Shown here in pieces: positions 1 through 9,300 of a stretch of DNA of 64,000 nt. The notes under the pieces are model-generated. The model was not told where the DNA came from and ran no database searches. It saw nothing but the letters and a program-made list of their open reading frames with translations. Source of the stretch: Elysia chlorotica. Its lineage: Eukaryota > Mollusca > Gastropoda > Plakobranchidae. Made by a program: the position numbers and the translations under genes. Each line of letters opens with the position of its first letter. Position 1 is the first letter of the stretch. Location: NCBI GenBank assembly GCA_003991915.1, contig RQTK01000058.1:802397-866396 (forward strand), given 5' to 3'.

Positions 1-44
<44 letters not shown>
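1..44. repeat. (AG)n microsatellite, cut by window start
   Basis: Uninterrupted AG repeat from the first base to 44. Its true length is unknown. Confidence 0.97.
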
Positions 45-47
<3 letters not shown>

Positions 48-490
48 GTAATAGTATTTGGAGAGGCACTCCACAGACACCAGCGCGGACATTAGAAATA
101 ATATTCGTAAGTCTTTAGTAACACAATATTAATATTTTTAATACATTACAAGACTACTGGTCCTATTTCATACCCTTTCTCAATTTTTTTTCATTTACAA
201 ATTGTCTTCATTCTTGATGGGATTTTTTTGTTTTCCTGAATTATTTTTTGTTGTTGTAACTTTTGCTGATATTGTTTTATTTTATAATTTTCAAAAAATT
301 GTTTGAATTTTAAACGTCGCTGATATTGTTCAAATTGTAATTGTAGCTAGCAATATTGTAATAATTATTGTATTAGGTTGAGGGTTAATACTTGTAGTTT
401 TTAGTGGTACAACTGGTGTTGAATCTTGGGTTATTGGTAGTTGTGGTGTTCTTGTATTTTCTGTTGTCTCCCCTTGAAAGACCTTTTTCA

Positions 491-791
491 TTTATATAAA
501 ATAATTAATAAATGGTATGTAATGCGTCTGTTTAAGGTAATGTATTTTGACCTTTTCTGTTTATGTTCAGTTACTTTGCGTACCCGTGGTATGCAGTTAT
601 TGGCGTCCCATACGATACGCTGTGTGGTCAAACCAGAATCATGCCGGATCAGTGGGAAACAGGGGAGCATCTCAGTGCCCAGGTACATAATTATGCGATC
701 CTCTAAAGACTGAACCACTACCTTTTCTTTCTGTGGGTCAGGATAATTATGTCTCGCTGAAATATCGGCCAACGCATAATCCTCTTTATAT
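491..791 (-). other. Unidentified open frame on the minus strand
   Basis: A minus-strand frame of about 100 codons is open from a TAA near 795 down to 488. Its upper half reads like protein (KEDYALADISARHNYPDPQ, later EDRIIMYLGTEMLPCF). It has no in-frame ATG at its start, no clear splice pair, and I recognise no family. The plus strand of the same piece is also open for 90 codons. It may be a decayed transposable-element fragment inside an intron of the acyl-CoA synthetase gene. Confidence 0.2.
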
Positions 792-1207
792 CTTTATTGT
801 TTGTTTGTTCTTTTTTTCCCTATGCCCTTCTTTTTCCTTTTTTTTTCTCTTTGCAATACCATATTTTTAGCGCAAGGATTCTTTGATTTTATAATCTATA
901 AGAAAATCATCTGAAGTTAAAAAAAGGAATTTATAAAGTTTATAATTTTAGAGATATGAACAAGTTTCCTTAACTATTTATTTCATTATCCATATCATTA
1001 ATCTTTCTTTCTTTGTCTTCTTCCCTCTTAGACATCTATAATCAAATCCTGCCTTTTGTCCTTTCCAAAGTTTTTATGATATTCAGGTTGATTGAAAAAA
1101 ACATTGAACCGGTAAATGAACGCTTTGTTCTCAAACTGATTATTACCCCCAGCAAGGCTATAATAATGGATGCAGTCATTACCTGAAAACTTCTCTGCCT
1201 CCAAACT

Positions 1208-1493
1208 GGGGGCGAAGTGGCTCAAGTAGTAAAACGTTGGTCTCAAAATCGAGAGGTCCGCGGTTCAAAGCAATGAAACTCAAAAATATATTTTTCCCAC
1301 ATTCTTCCCTACTTGTTATCAGTTTCAGTATGATATGACCTGCTGAGACAGGAGTACGGGTCTATCCGCTCTGTCTTGTGTGTGGCAGTACATAAAATTG
1401 TCAGACCTCAGTATACGGATCTTGTCAATAATATACAATAGCTATAAATAGTGCGGGCGTTGGATGTTAGGCAACCAACTCAACTCAACTCGA
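1208..1493 (+). mobile_element. Full-length tRNA-derived SINE with target-site duplication
   Basis: A tRNA-like head with an A-box-like GTGGCTCAAGTAG and a B-box-like CGGTTCAAAGC is followed by a body containing GCTGAGACAGGAGT, GTGTGGCAGTACATAAAATT and GTCAGAC, and a tail GCGTTGGATGTTAGGCAACC ending in CAACT repeats. The 10-mer CCTCCAAACT flanks it exactly at 1198-1207 and 1494-1503, as expected of a target-site duplication. It lies in the intron upstream of the first visible acyl-CoA synthetase exon. Confidence 0.85.
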
Positions 1494-1554
1494 CCTCCAA
1501 ACTATCCAATAATAACAATTTCCATTGTAATCAGATCTCCGTGACTATTTCCAG

Positions 1555-1706
1555 GTGAAAATGGTGGCCGCCGGGAAGGTGGTGAACGCGATGATGCCCC
1601 CGCCTGACGTGTCCCATGTGCAGGACTCTATCAAGGACAACGCGGGGCCGTTCATGGACACGGTCATTATCGGTGGTGGTATGATGCTGGCCGAGCCCAT
1701 GGAGCG
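1555..1706 (+). CDS. Acyl-CoA synthetase exon (first visible)
   Basis: Acceptor TTTCCAG ends at 1554 and donor GTGAGC starts at 1707. The exon is 152 bp with 50 codons plus two bases (CG) that complete an Arg codon in the next exon. It is much more GC-rich than the flanking intron. The peptide starts VKMVAAGKVVNAMMPPPDVS and ends with the glycine-rich IIGGGMMLAEPMER, matching the region just before the A5 motif of acyl-CoA ligases. Confidence 0.85.
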
Positions 1707-3771
1707 GTGAGCGGTGCTGGTTCAAATCTCCTCAGGATCGCAAGATCCTGACCATACCCGCTTTTAAACAACAAGAAAACAAAGCGAGATTTTGAGGAAA
1801 AAATATTTATTTATTTTGTAATGACAAGAAAACCAGATAGAAAATTAATTGACAATATAAGGCAAATCTACGGGAGGGGAAACGGAATATAAAAGTGGTG
1901 ACTTCTATGCCATATTTGAGAAGTATGTTTTTTCTTCACTATTATTATCATACATGTAGCAAATAACAATATGAATTGGTTAGTCTTTCAGGTTTAGACA
2001 ATGATACTCCGTGGGCTATTTTATTAGTCACTTAACTCAAGAAGAGGACAACTTCATCCAAAACGTTCAAATAAAATTCCTTAATCCAAAAATATTAATC
2101 TTAAGTGACAGTTCATTCAGATCTTATTCCGTTCGCTTTCGGTATGATTTTTTTTAGATTTAAATTATCTCCCTTCTTACCCATAGTCCGTGTTGCTTGC
2201 CATTATTTTATCCTAATCCCACAAGTAATAAATTATATTATGTCGTCTTGTTGTTTTTTTTGGTGTTGTTGTTGTTTGGTTTGTCTTTTTTTAAGTTGTT
2301 GTTGAAGCATCGAAGACTCCACCGTTCTTTTACGTATTAACCAAGGTGCTACAACAACGAATAAAAATGTAGCACTCTTCTCTTTGTTCATTTGTAGGTT
2401 TAAAAAGTTTGCAAGCAAAGTGTTCATCGCCTATATGAACTCCGAGAATGTCTTCGTAACCCTGCATCAGGTTGACAAAAGCCAAAAGTATGAGAACTTC
2501 GATGCTGGATATGCGGCATATGGAGTTGAGGTTAGTTAAGAAAATCTGCCCATACCAATATAGCTACTATCCATCTATCAATTAGTTTATCTATCAATGT
2601 ATCCGTCTATCTATCTCCCGTTCTCAAGTCTTGATGATATAATTATTTAAATGATTGAACAATACAGGACCAATAAAGGCACGCGCTGTCCTCAGTTAGA
2701 TCATTAGCTTTAGCAAGACATTATCCTTAACTTGCAATATTTACTACTGTTCAAACTGTTCATTATTGCTTTTATTGTGATCACTGGCAGAAAATTCGGC
2801 AATTTTCAGATGTTTAGTTATCATGTTTATTATGCTAATGATTTTTTTTAAGAAAACGCCTGCAAAGCAGGGCCATAGTATGTAGTTTCTTTCCTCTTTC
2901 TACAGCTGAAAGTTCTGGACAAACAACATAATCCTGTAGCGTGTGGTCAAGTGGGAGAGATTGCAGTCAAGTCCAAGGTAATGTTTACTCGTTACTATGG
3001 CGATGCAGAGCTGACACGAAAGGCGTGGACCAAAGATGGCTGGTATCTAACGAGTGATGCAGGTTTCATGAGGTAGGCTTACTATTAAAGTATTATACAT
3101 ATGGAATCTTTCTTCAAATTGGTTTTAGTTTCGGTGAAACATTAAGTCTTTTTCGAAATTCTGGAAGATTCAGTAGTTTGTTCAATCAATTCATTTAAAC
3201 TTAGAATCGCAATAAAATAGTATCGGCTGTTGTTGCTGCTGCCATTGTTTGTTTTTTTTGTTTTTGTTTTTTGTATTAAACGAAATGTTATATTTAAATC
3301 TGTTCAATTAATGTAAATTAATATTTTTTGTCAGATCGGACGGCCGTTTGTTTGTATTGGGTCGACAAGGAGACATTATATCTAGAGGTATGAAATCTCA
3401 TCTTACAAAACGCCAGAGAACATTTTTCACTTTATTAGTCCCGGTGCCGCACATTCGTCCTATTAACACAACAAAGCAAAACAAAAAGAAAATAATTTTT
3501 TTTCTCATTTAGCATGTTCATTGCTAATACAGTTCATTGGCTATGTGATTACAGTAAATCAAGTAGGACGAATAGAGAGATTAAATTGTGGGTGATTTCA
3601 GATTTAACAATAACAACCCATGCAATGATTTGGAGACCCACAAAAATACAGCTAAGGGCAAGCCAGCGCTCGCCTTATTAGAGGAGGGATACTTCCGCTT
3701 TTTGCAAACAAACAAACAAAACAAAAAAAAGCAACAACAAGAACAACAACGACAACAACAACAACAACAGC

Positions 3772-3830
<59 letters not shown>

Positions 3831-4596
3831 AACAGCTCCTCTCTATGCAATTTCAAACAAGGCTGATGAGGGAGCATGGAGTCAGTAATCGCTCTATCGT
3901 ATAGTAGGCCTACTCTGCTGTTTAATCAACTTTTGTCTCCGTGGTTTGTCTCAATAGTTTTAAGACACAAGTTTAACATTTATAACAAAATTAATTTAAA
4001 AATACTTTAAACTTTAAAAAAATTTAATACATGTATAAATAAATGTCAGTTAGGCCTACATATCTACTTTGAATGGCCGCGCCTTCAAATTAATGTGGTA
4101 AGCTTAGACCCTACATAATTATGCATAATAGTAAGGTTGGCGACACTTCTCGGTGGTACTAGTTCAAATGACTTTTGGTAAAACCAATTAAATTATTTTA
4201 TGATTAAAGACTTTGGTAAAACACTTTTGAAAGTCTATTTACGTAGTATCTTTGGTTTTATTTTCTCTTTTTCTTTAAGGGGTCATCATTTTTACGCCCA
4301 CTATGATAGAAAAACCCATCAGCGCCCACCCAGATGTTTTGGAGGTGAGGGTCATACCTATACCGGATCCAGTTAACGGCCAGAATAGTTGCGCGTGCGT
4401 GGTGAAACGACCAGAGAGTGATCTGGATCCTAATGATATCAAAGACCTGGCGGAAGCTTCAATGTCAGAAACCGGCAGGAACCTGTTTACGCTGGATTAT
4501 GTTCTGATTTTTGAGAACTCAATAGCTGGCAAAAGCAAAGAAGATCTCGTATCCACCGCGTGTCTGCACCTTGGAGTTGTCCCTCCAAAAGTATAG
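1555..4596 (+). CDS. Acyl-CoA synthetase (ANL/AMP-binding family), C-terminal five exons, 5' end outside window
   Basis: Five exons (1555-1706, 2398-2530, 2906-3072, 3335-3387, 4280-4596) join through GT/AG sites with consistent phases into 273 codons ending in TAG at 4594-4596. Members of this family use ATP to adenylate a carboxylic acid and then transfer the acyl group to CoA; they are usually 550-600 residues, so about half is missing upstream. Visible landmarks in order are a glycine-rich IIGGGMMLAEP segment, YMNSE where YGxTE is expected, GEIAVKS, GWYLTSD before FMRSDGRLFVLGRQGD (the A7 region), a hinge/A8-like stretch ending in PTMIEKPISAHPDVLEV, the family-typical PIPDPVNGQ, and AGKSKEDL at the A10 lysine position. 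The best match from memory is the medium-chain/ACSF2-like group, but the exact substrate cannot be told. The first codon phase is assumed because the previous exon is not visible. Several motif glycines are substituted (see findings). Confidence 0.88.
2398..2530 (+). CDS. Acyl-CoA synthetase exon (A5-motif region)
   Basis: Acceptor TTTGTAG ends at 2397 and donor GTTAGT starts at 2531. The exon begins with the third base of a split Arg codon and ends on a codon boundary (GAG). The peptide FKKFASKVFIAYMNSENVFV occupies the place of the family YGxTE motif. Tyr and Glu are kept, but the intervening Gly is replaced by Met. Confidence 0.85.
2906..3072 (+). CDS. Acyl-CoA synthetase exon (A6/A7 region)
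   Basis: Acceptor CTTTCTACAG ends at 2905 and donor GTAGGC starts at 3073. The 167-bp exon starts in phase 0 and ends with two bases (AG) of an Arg codon. It carries CGQVGEIAVKS, then the acyl-ligase signature around FTRYYGDAELT and the A7 motif as GWYLTSDAGFM. The ribose-binding Asp of the TGD motif is present, but its Gly is Ser. Confidence 0.9.
3335..3387 (+). CDS. Acyl-CoA synthetase exon (53 bp)
   Basis: Acceptor TTTTTGTCAG ends at 3334 and donor GTATGA starts at 3388. This very small exon encodes SDGRLFVLGRQGDIISR and ends with one base of a Gly codon. DGRLxxLGRxxD followed by I-x-R-G is typical of the region leading into the C-terminal swinging domain of ANL enzymes. Confidence 0.9.
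3732..3833. repeat. (CAA)n microsatellite in acyl-CoA synthetase intron
   Basis: About 30 CAA units with a few substitutions (GAA, GAC, CAG) at the 5' end, within the intron between 3387 and 4280. Confidence 0.95.
4280..4596 (+). CDS. Acyl-CoA synthetase last coding exon (C-terminal domain)
   Basis: Acceptor TTTCTTTAAG ends at 4279 and the stop TAG is at 4594-4596. It completes the split Gly codon and encodes the C-terminal mobile domain, including PTMIEKPISAHPDVLEV and PIPDPVNGQNSCACVV. The peptide near the end, ENSIAGKSKEDL, sits where the A10 catalytic lysine is expected, and a GK is present. A short tail, HLGVVPPKV, closes the protein. Confidence 0.9.
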
Positions 4597-4953
4597 TGTT
4601 TTGTTGTTTGTATTGTGACTGAAACAAGCAGAACCTAATATTTGTTTGTTTTTTTGTTTTTTATTTATTGTATCCCCCCCAACCTTACATAGTGTTTATG
4701 CTTATATGTTTAATATTGTGTTGTTACTGTGCTATTATAGTGACGAAAAGGATTCACTCAAAAGGTACTTCTCTTAAAATCTCATTAAACTCTTTAAGTA
4801 GATCGATGAGAGTGTTCCTTTACCAACATTATCAAACTAATTCTTTTAACTGATCATAATAGGGCTACTAAAATCTTGAAGTATTGTGGGGTTGTTGTTT
4901 TTTTTTTGTTTTTTTGTGTTCCGTTCTTTCGTTCGTGGGAAGGGGGTTTCTTG

Positions 4954-4975
4954 GTTTGTTTGTTTGTTTGTTTGT

Positions 4976-5023
<48 letters not shown>
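4954..5023. repeat. (GTTT)n then (GTT)n microsatellite
   Basis: Six GTTT-like units run directly into about fifteen GTT units, inside the inferred 3' UTR of the acyl-CoA synthetase. Confidence 0.95.
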
Positions 5024-5391
5024 TTCTTTCAATTTCATTTTGACAAAACAGAATTGAACCACGATTATTTCCATGTCATCACTATCTAAAATATGCTTAG
5101 TATTTTATGTACACGTATGCTCTTTTACTAAACTCTCCGATTAGGTTGTCTTCATAATGGGAGAAATTGATTCTAGAAGAATTGTGATTTTATCATGTTC
5201 AAATTATGTCTAGCTCAAAAGAATGGCCTGTCTTTACTGGTGCAAAACGTGTACTATTGACTAAAGATTATAATATCTATGAATTCATAAATCTCATAAG
5301 CGTAATAAATGAACTGAAAGAACTTGATATATATTTTTGTTACTCAGTCATTTACTTTATATCTGTAAATGTCGTCCTGTCTCAATGAAAC

Positions 5392-5397
5392 AATAAA
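5392..5397 (+). terminator. Candidate polyadenylation signal AATAAA
   Basis: This is the last AATAAA before the CETN3 gene, about 0.8 kb past the acyl-CoA synthetase stop. A GT-containing stretch (GTGTATAAGTC, twice) lies about 80-110 bp downstream. An alternative AATAAA is at 5304. Confidence 0.45.
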
Positions 5398-5415
5398 AAA
5401 GGAACAAATTCAGTA

Positions 5416-6180
5416 CCTGAACGTTTTGCATTATAAGCCCTCTAAAAATAACAATAACAGAGTGGGATATTACTAAGATGTGTATAAGTCATTACATCGT
5501 GGTTGTGTATAAGTCACTACAAAATAGGCTATTTGGCTGGGCAGAATATGTAGATGGTGTTCTTAGCAGGCTACATGAGTAGGCCATACACCTATCGATA
5601 CGCCTTCGTATTCCGTGTGATCGATACGCCTTCGTATTCCGTGGGAATCCGAATGTTTTGAAGTTATGAAGATCGCAAATATCAATTATTGAACTACTTA
5701 TTTTCTAAAAGATTTCATGCAAATTGAAAAGATTCCATTACCATTAAATTTTATACCGATACCCATGCAAATTGATCGAAAAAAAAAAACAACAACACAT
5801 GAATGAAACTCTGGACAAATTGCAATAGGCCTACATATAACGTATATTTTAGTTCAATATTTGTTTTAAGTTTGAGATTAAAAACAAATATCTTTTTGTG
5901 AAACGCGCAAACGATAATTAAAGATCTCCGGTTTCAATAAGGATAAAGACAAAGAACTATAATGTTTGTGGACGAAGCTTTAAATTCTGGAGAAAGAAAT
6001 GAAACAACTTTATTAATTTTGCCATGTTACTGATCCTCCTAAACGTTATCCTGATCAACGTAAAAATCTTAGATTGTCGAACACGACCCGCGGAAGATTT
6101 TACGAAAACAATATTCATGTTTCTTGTTCGGGAAACGAAATACGAATTTACCTCGAATCACTGTTGTGTTGAAAGTTGCT
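5416..6180. other. Intergenic stretch between acyl-CoA synthetase and CETN3
   Basis: AT-rich sequence with no convincing coding frame. It contains a near-tandem pair of a 24-bp sequence at 5594-5617 and 5620-5643, and an imperfect repeat of GTGTATAAGTCA near 5480 and 5510. Part of it is presumably the CETN3 promoter. Confidence 0.5.
5594..5643. repeat. Duplicated 24-bp element containing ATCGATACGCC
   Basis: Two identical 24-bp copies (5594-5617 and 5620-5643), separated by 2 bp, each starting ATCGATACGCC and ending TTCCGTG. The first copy forms a perfect TATCGATA palindrome with its flank. They lie about 650 bp upstream of the CETN3 start. Confidence 0.8.
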
Positions 6181-6231
6181 GCTCTTAGTCTTAACAGTTA
6201 ACACCGCCTCGGTGCTTGAGTTATTGCTGAG

Positions 6232-6236
6232 ATTGG
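6232..6236 (-). promoter_or_regulatory. Possible inverted CCAAT box upstream of CETN3
   Basis: ATTGG (reverse of CCAAT) lies 56 bp upstream of the CETN3 ATG in a locally more GC-rich stretch (about 6205-6242). No TATA box is evident. Function is only suggested by position. Confidence 0.25.
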
Positions 6237-6291
6237 GCGCCTGTTTCAATTTACACGAATTACACATTTTTGCCATTTTATAAATTGAGCA

Positions 6292-6308
6292 ATGAGTCTT
6301 TCACTCAG
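6292..6308 (+). CDS. CETN3: CETN3 exon 1 (start exon, 17 coding bases)
   Basis: ATG AGT CTT TCA CTC AG, then donor GTATTT at 6309. It encodes MSLSL plus two bases of Arg. This matches the vertebrate centrin-3 start (MSLALR) and exactly supplies the two bases that exon 2 needs. The 5' UTR must extend upstream of 6292, but its start is not visible. Confidence 0.9.
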
Positions 6309-9300
6309 GTATTTTGATTTTAAATAAAAAAATATAAGTTTCGGTTGATTTTACTATGAATTAAGTAGATCTAGATTAGATCTAGATCTAGATCTAGACC
6401 GCGGCGTAGCAAGACAACTGAAAATATCTCTTGTCAAGTCTGGACGTGTTTGGTTTCTAAATATGTACATGTAAATTCTAGATCTAGAATACAGATTAGA
6501 ACTAGATCTAGGCCTACGAAAAAAAACAAAAAAACAAAACCAGAGCATTATTGACTGAGTGATTTTCTCATACATCGAATTTTACACAAAAATAGCCTCT
6601 AGAATCTAGAAAAATCTAAGGTTTACTATTAATTTCTCTTTGGTTTTAAAATGTTATGAACGGACTAAATACTCTAAGTGAAGACTTTCTGATTTGAAAT
6701 TTTAGGCTGACACTACCAAGGCATTAAAAAAGTACTGTCTGTCAAGCACCATTCAATGCTTATTTCTACATATAACACATGGTTTAATTAGAAATGGGGT
6801 TTCAGGGAAGGTTGCTACATAAAAATAAAAGGCAACTTTTCAAGGCAATGGCTGCTTATACGGGGCTGCACAAGGAAAAAGGACTCTTAGAATCATACAT
6901 CACTAGATTTTACATCTTGTCATGTCTCTCGAATTTTTGTGATCTCACAATACCTTTTCTTAGTAGTATAGTACATTTATGTATACATGTAAAATACTGT
7001 CTAGTGTCCAGCACCTATTCTTAATGTGATAATACTAGGGCGGGGTATAGAACGCAGATGTGATGCTTATAACCTAAAAGTCACCACTCTGGCAGTCGTT
7101 TAGATTCTTTCTTAAGCGGTAGGTGGGTTAACCATCTGAATGTCAGGGGTGACTTTGTAAGTTTGTGTCCCTGCATTTTAAAAACGCAAAAAGGTGATCT
7201 ATTTAAAGTTATTATAATAATGAATGTATACCATATATATTTGAGAGCTGTCATCAATATGAGTGTCACACAGCTTCTAATGTTAAATCACATATTATTA
7301 TTACATGTAATTATTAATATTATATAGTAGAGGACAAAAAAGTTATCAAGAGATATATTTCTCTTACTTCTAAGTAGAATGAATTAATTGAAAGAGGTCT
7401 CTTTTGATAAGTACATGTATGTACCTAGATATCAAACAATATATTGTATTACGTGCATTTAAAAAAAAATATAAAAAGAACAAAATTTAATCACAATATA
7501 ACAATATTTACAACAATGAAGGGGGGAAAACATGCATTTGTTTTAATTCTTGAGAAAAAATGTAAGAACTACACTTTTTTTTCTGATTTAAAATCCTGTA
7601 TAGTTAGCCTGAGAGTGAGGGTTAAGTTGTGGATGTCATTATAAATACAAAAATGGAAAGAAAAGTTCTCCCTTTTAAAACTGTTGAAACCACCACTATT
7701 TGTGAGACTGTTTTAATCTTTGATTCAACATTGTGCCATAAATTATTTCCACAAAAAGTTATTGATTCCTTTGCAACCGCCTCCTAGTCCTAATTTCCCT
7801 CTTCTTTTGTGGATTTTGAATGCTCTCTTTAATGACTTACAGCCATTGTTTAATTTGCTCAGGTAAATAATGTTTTACTTTAGATAATAAGTTAACAAAT
7901 ATCTTGTTTTTTTTTCTAACACAAATAGGGCAGAGTTTGCATTGGACAAAAACAAGAAGAAGAAAAAGCGAGAGTTGGCTGAGGAGCAAAAACAAGAGAT
8001 CCGGGAGGCTTTTGACTTATTTGACACAGACAAGGACAGAGCTATTGATTACCATGAGCTGAAGGTATACATTCAACAGTTTAATACTTTTTTATTCTCA
8101 GTGACAATTTGACCCAATCTTTTAAAACATTTTTTCTTCAAAATGCATTAGTAAACATAACTTTTTGGGAGTAGGCTAAATTAATTATCTGTATGTGCAT
8201 ATTATATTTTTTTTAATGATTCTAGATTCTGGGTACTAAGCAGATTTTGTATGCCTTAAAATTTCATATACAGTGGACACTGCACGTGGCAATTTCAGGG
8301 GACGAAATGTAAACGTTGATTAATCTATATGTAAAGAAAAAAAAGGAAAAATAAATGTGCAAAGTTTGATAGACTGAAGAAAATTTGATAGATGAAAAAA
8401 AGATTCGGTTAGGTGAAAAGTGAGTGAACAGAATGGCAACATAGCTGTCAAGCTAGTGATTGATGAAGTTGAGTGATGTCCCTGTTCACTTTTCAATCGT
8501 CCTACCAGTGCAAATATAGAATGATACATTGTCTCCAACCACAGTTGTAAAACTGAGTGACAATTCTAGAGATTATGTGAATCTTTACTTATTTGTGTTA
8601 GTCAATGATCACTAGAATTTGGCTATCTTTGTGCTCTAAGGTTGATTGCACACACATTTTTTTTTTCATGGATATGCATATATATATATTTGGAATAGGT
8701 CTCTTAATATGTTTTTCATAATTCTCTTTTAAGGTTGCTATGAGAGCTCTTGGCTTTGATGTGAAGAAAGCTGATGTGCTAAAAATTTTGCGGGACTATG
8801 ACCGTGAAGGAACTGGAAAAATATCTTTTGATGACTTCAATGAAGTTAGTAAGTGTTATAAATGAGGTATACTTTTTTTTATCCGAAAATGTAAAGGTGT
8901 CTTGTGTTTGATAATCATATTCAGCTTTGAATGAATGTAGAGCAAGATTGCAAAAATAAAAAACTGTCATTGAGATTTTCTGACAAAAGGATTCAAGTCA
9001 TGTATTGTCATTGTCTAGATTTGGTTACATTTTTAACAAATCTTTTCTATTTAAGTGTTTTGATTTTCATTTAAGGTGAGATATATAGAAGAGTAATGAA
9101 ACAGGTTACAGTTATATCATCAATTTGTCTGATACCTTATTTTTCAGTGACAGATATGATGCTTGACAGGGACCCACAAGAGGAAATTCTGAAGGCATTT
9201 AAACTCTTTGATGATGACACGTCCGGCAAAATCAGCTTACGTAACCTAAGGCGGGTAGCAAGGTTTGTTTTCTGTAAAATAAGTAGTGCAGCGATTTAAT

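Larger units (their letters stand above)
4597..5415 (+). other. 3' UTR of the acyl-CoA synthetase gene
   Basis: After the TAG stop the sequence becomes AT-rich and has no long convincing frame. Canonical AATAAA hexamers occur at 5304-5309 and 5392-5397; either could direct polyadenylation, giving a 3' UTR of roughly 0.75-0.85 kb. It includes a (GTTT)n/(GTT)n microsatellite. Cleavage site and use are inferred. Confidence 0.55.

Noticed and set aside
3581-3877. Frames rich in Gln (+) or Cys (-) across the CAA repeat
   Set aside because: They are translations of the microsatellite in an intron of the acyl-CoA synthetase gene, not a polyglutamine protein.
9096-9299. 67-codon frame starting before CETN3 exon 4
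   Set aside because: Only the part from 9148 to 9262 is coding. The frame simply reads through the flanking introns, and the phases with exons 3 and 5 fix the borders.
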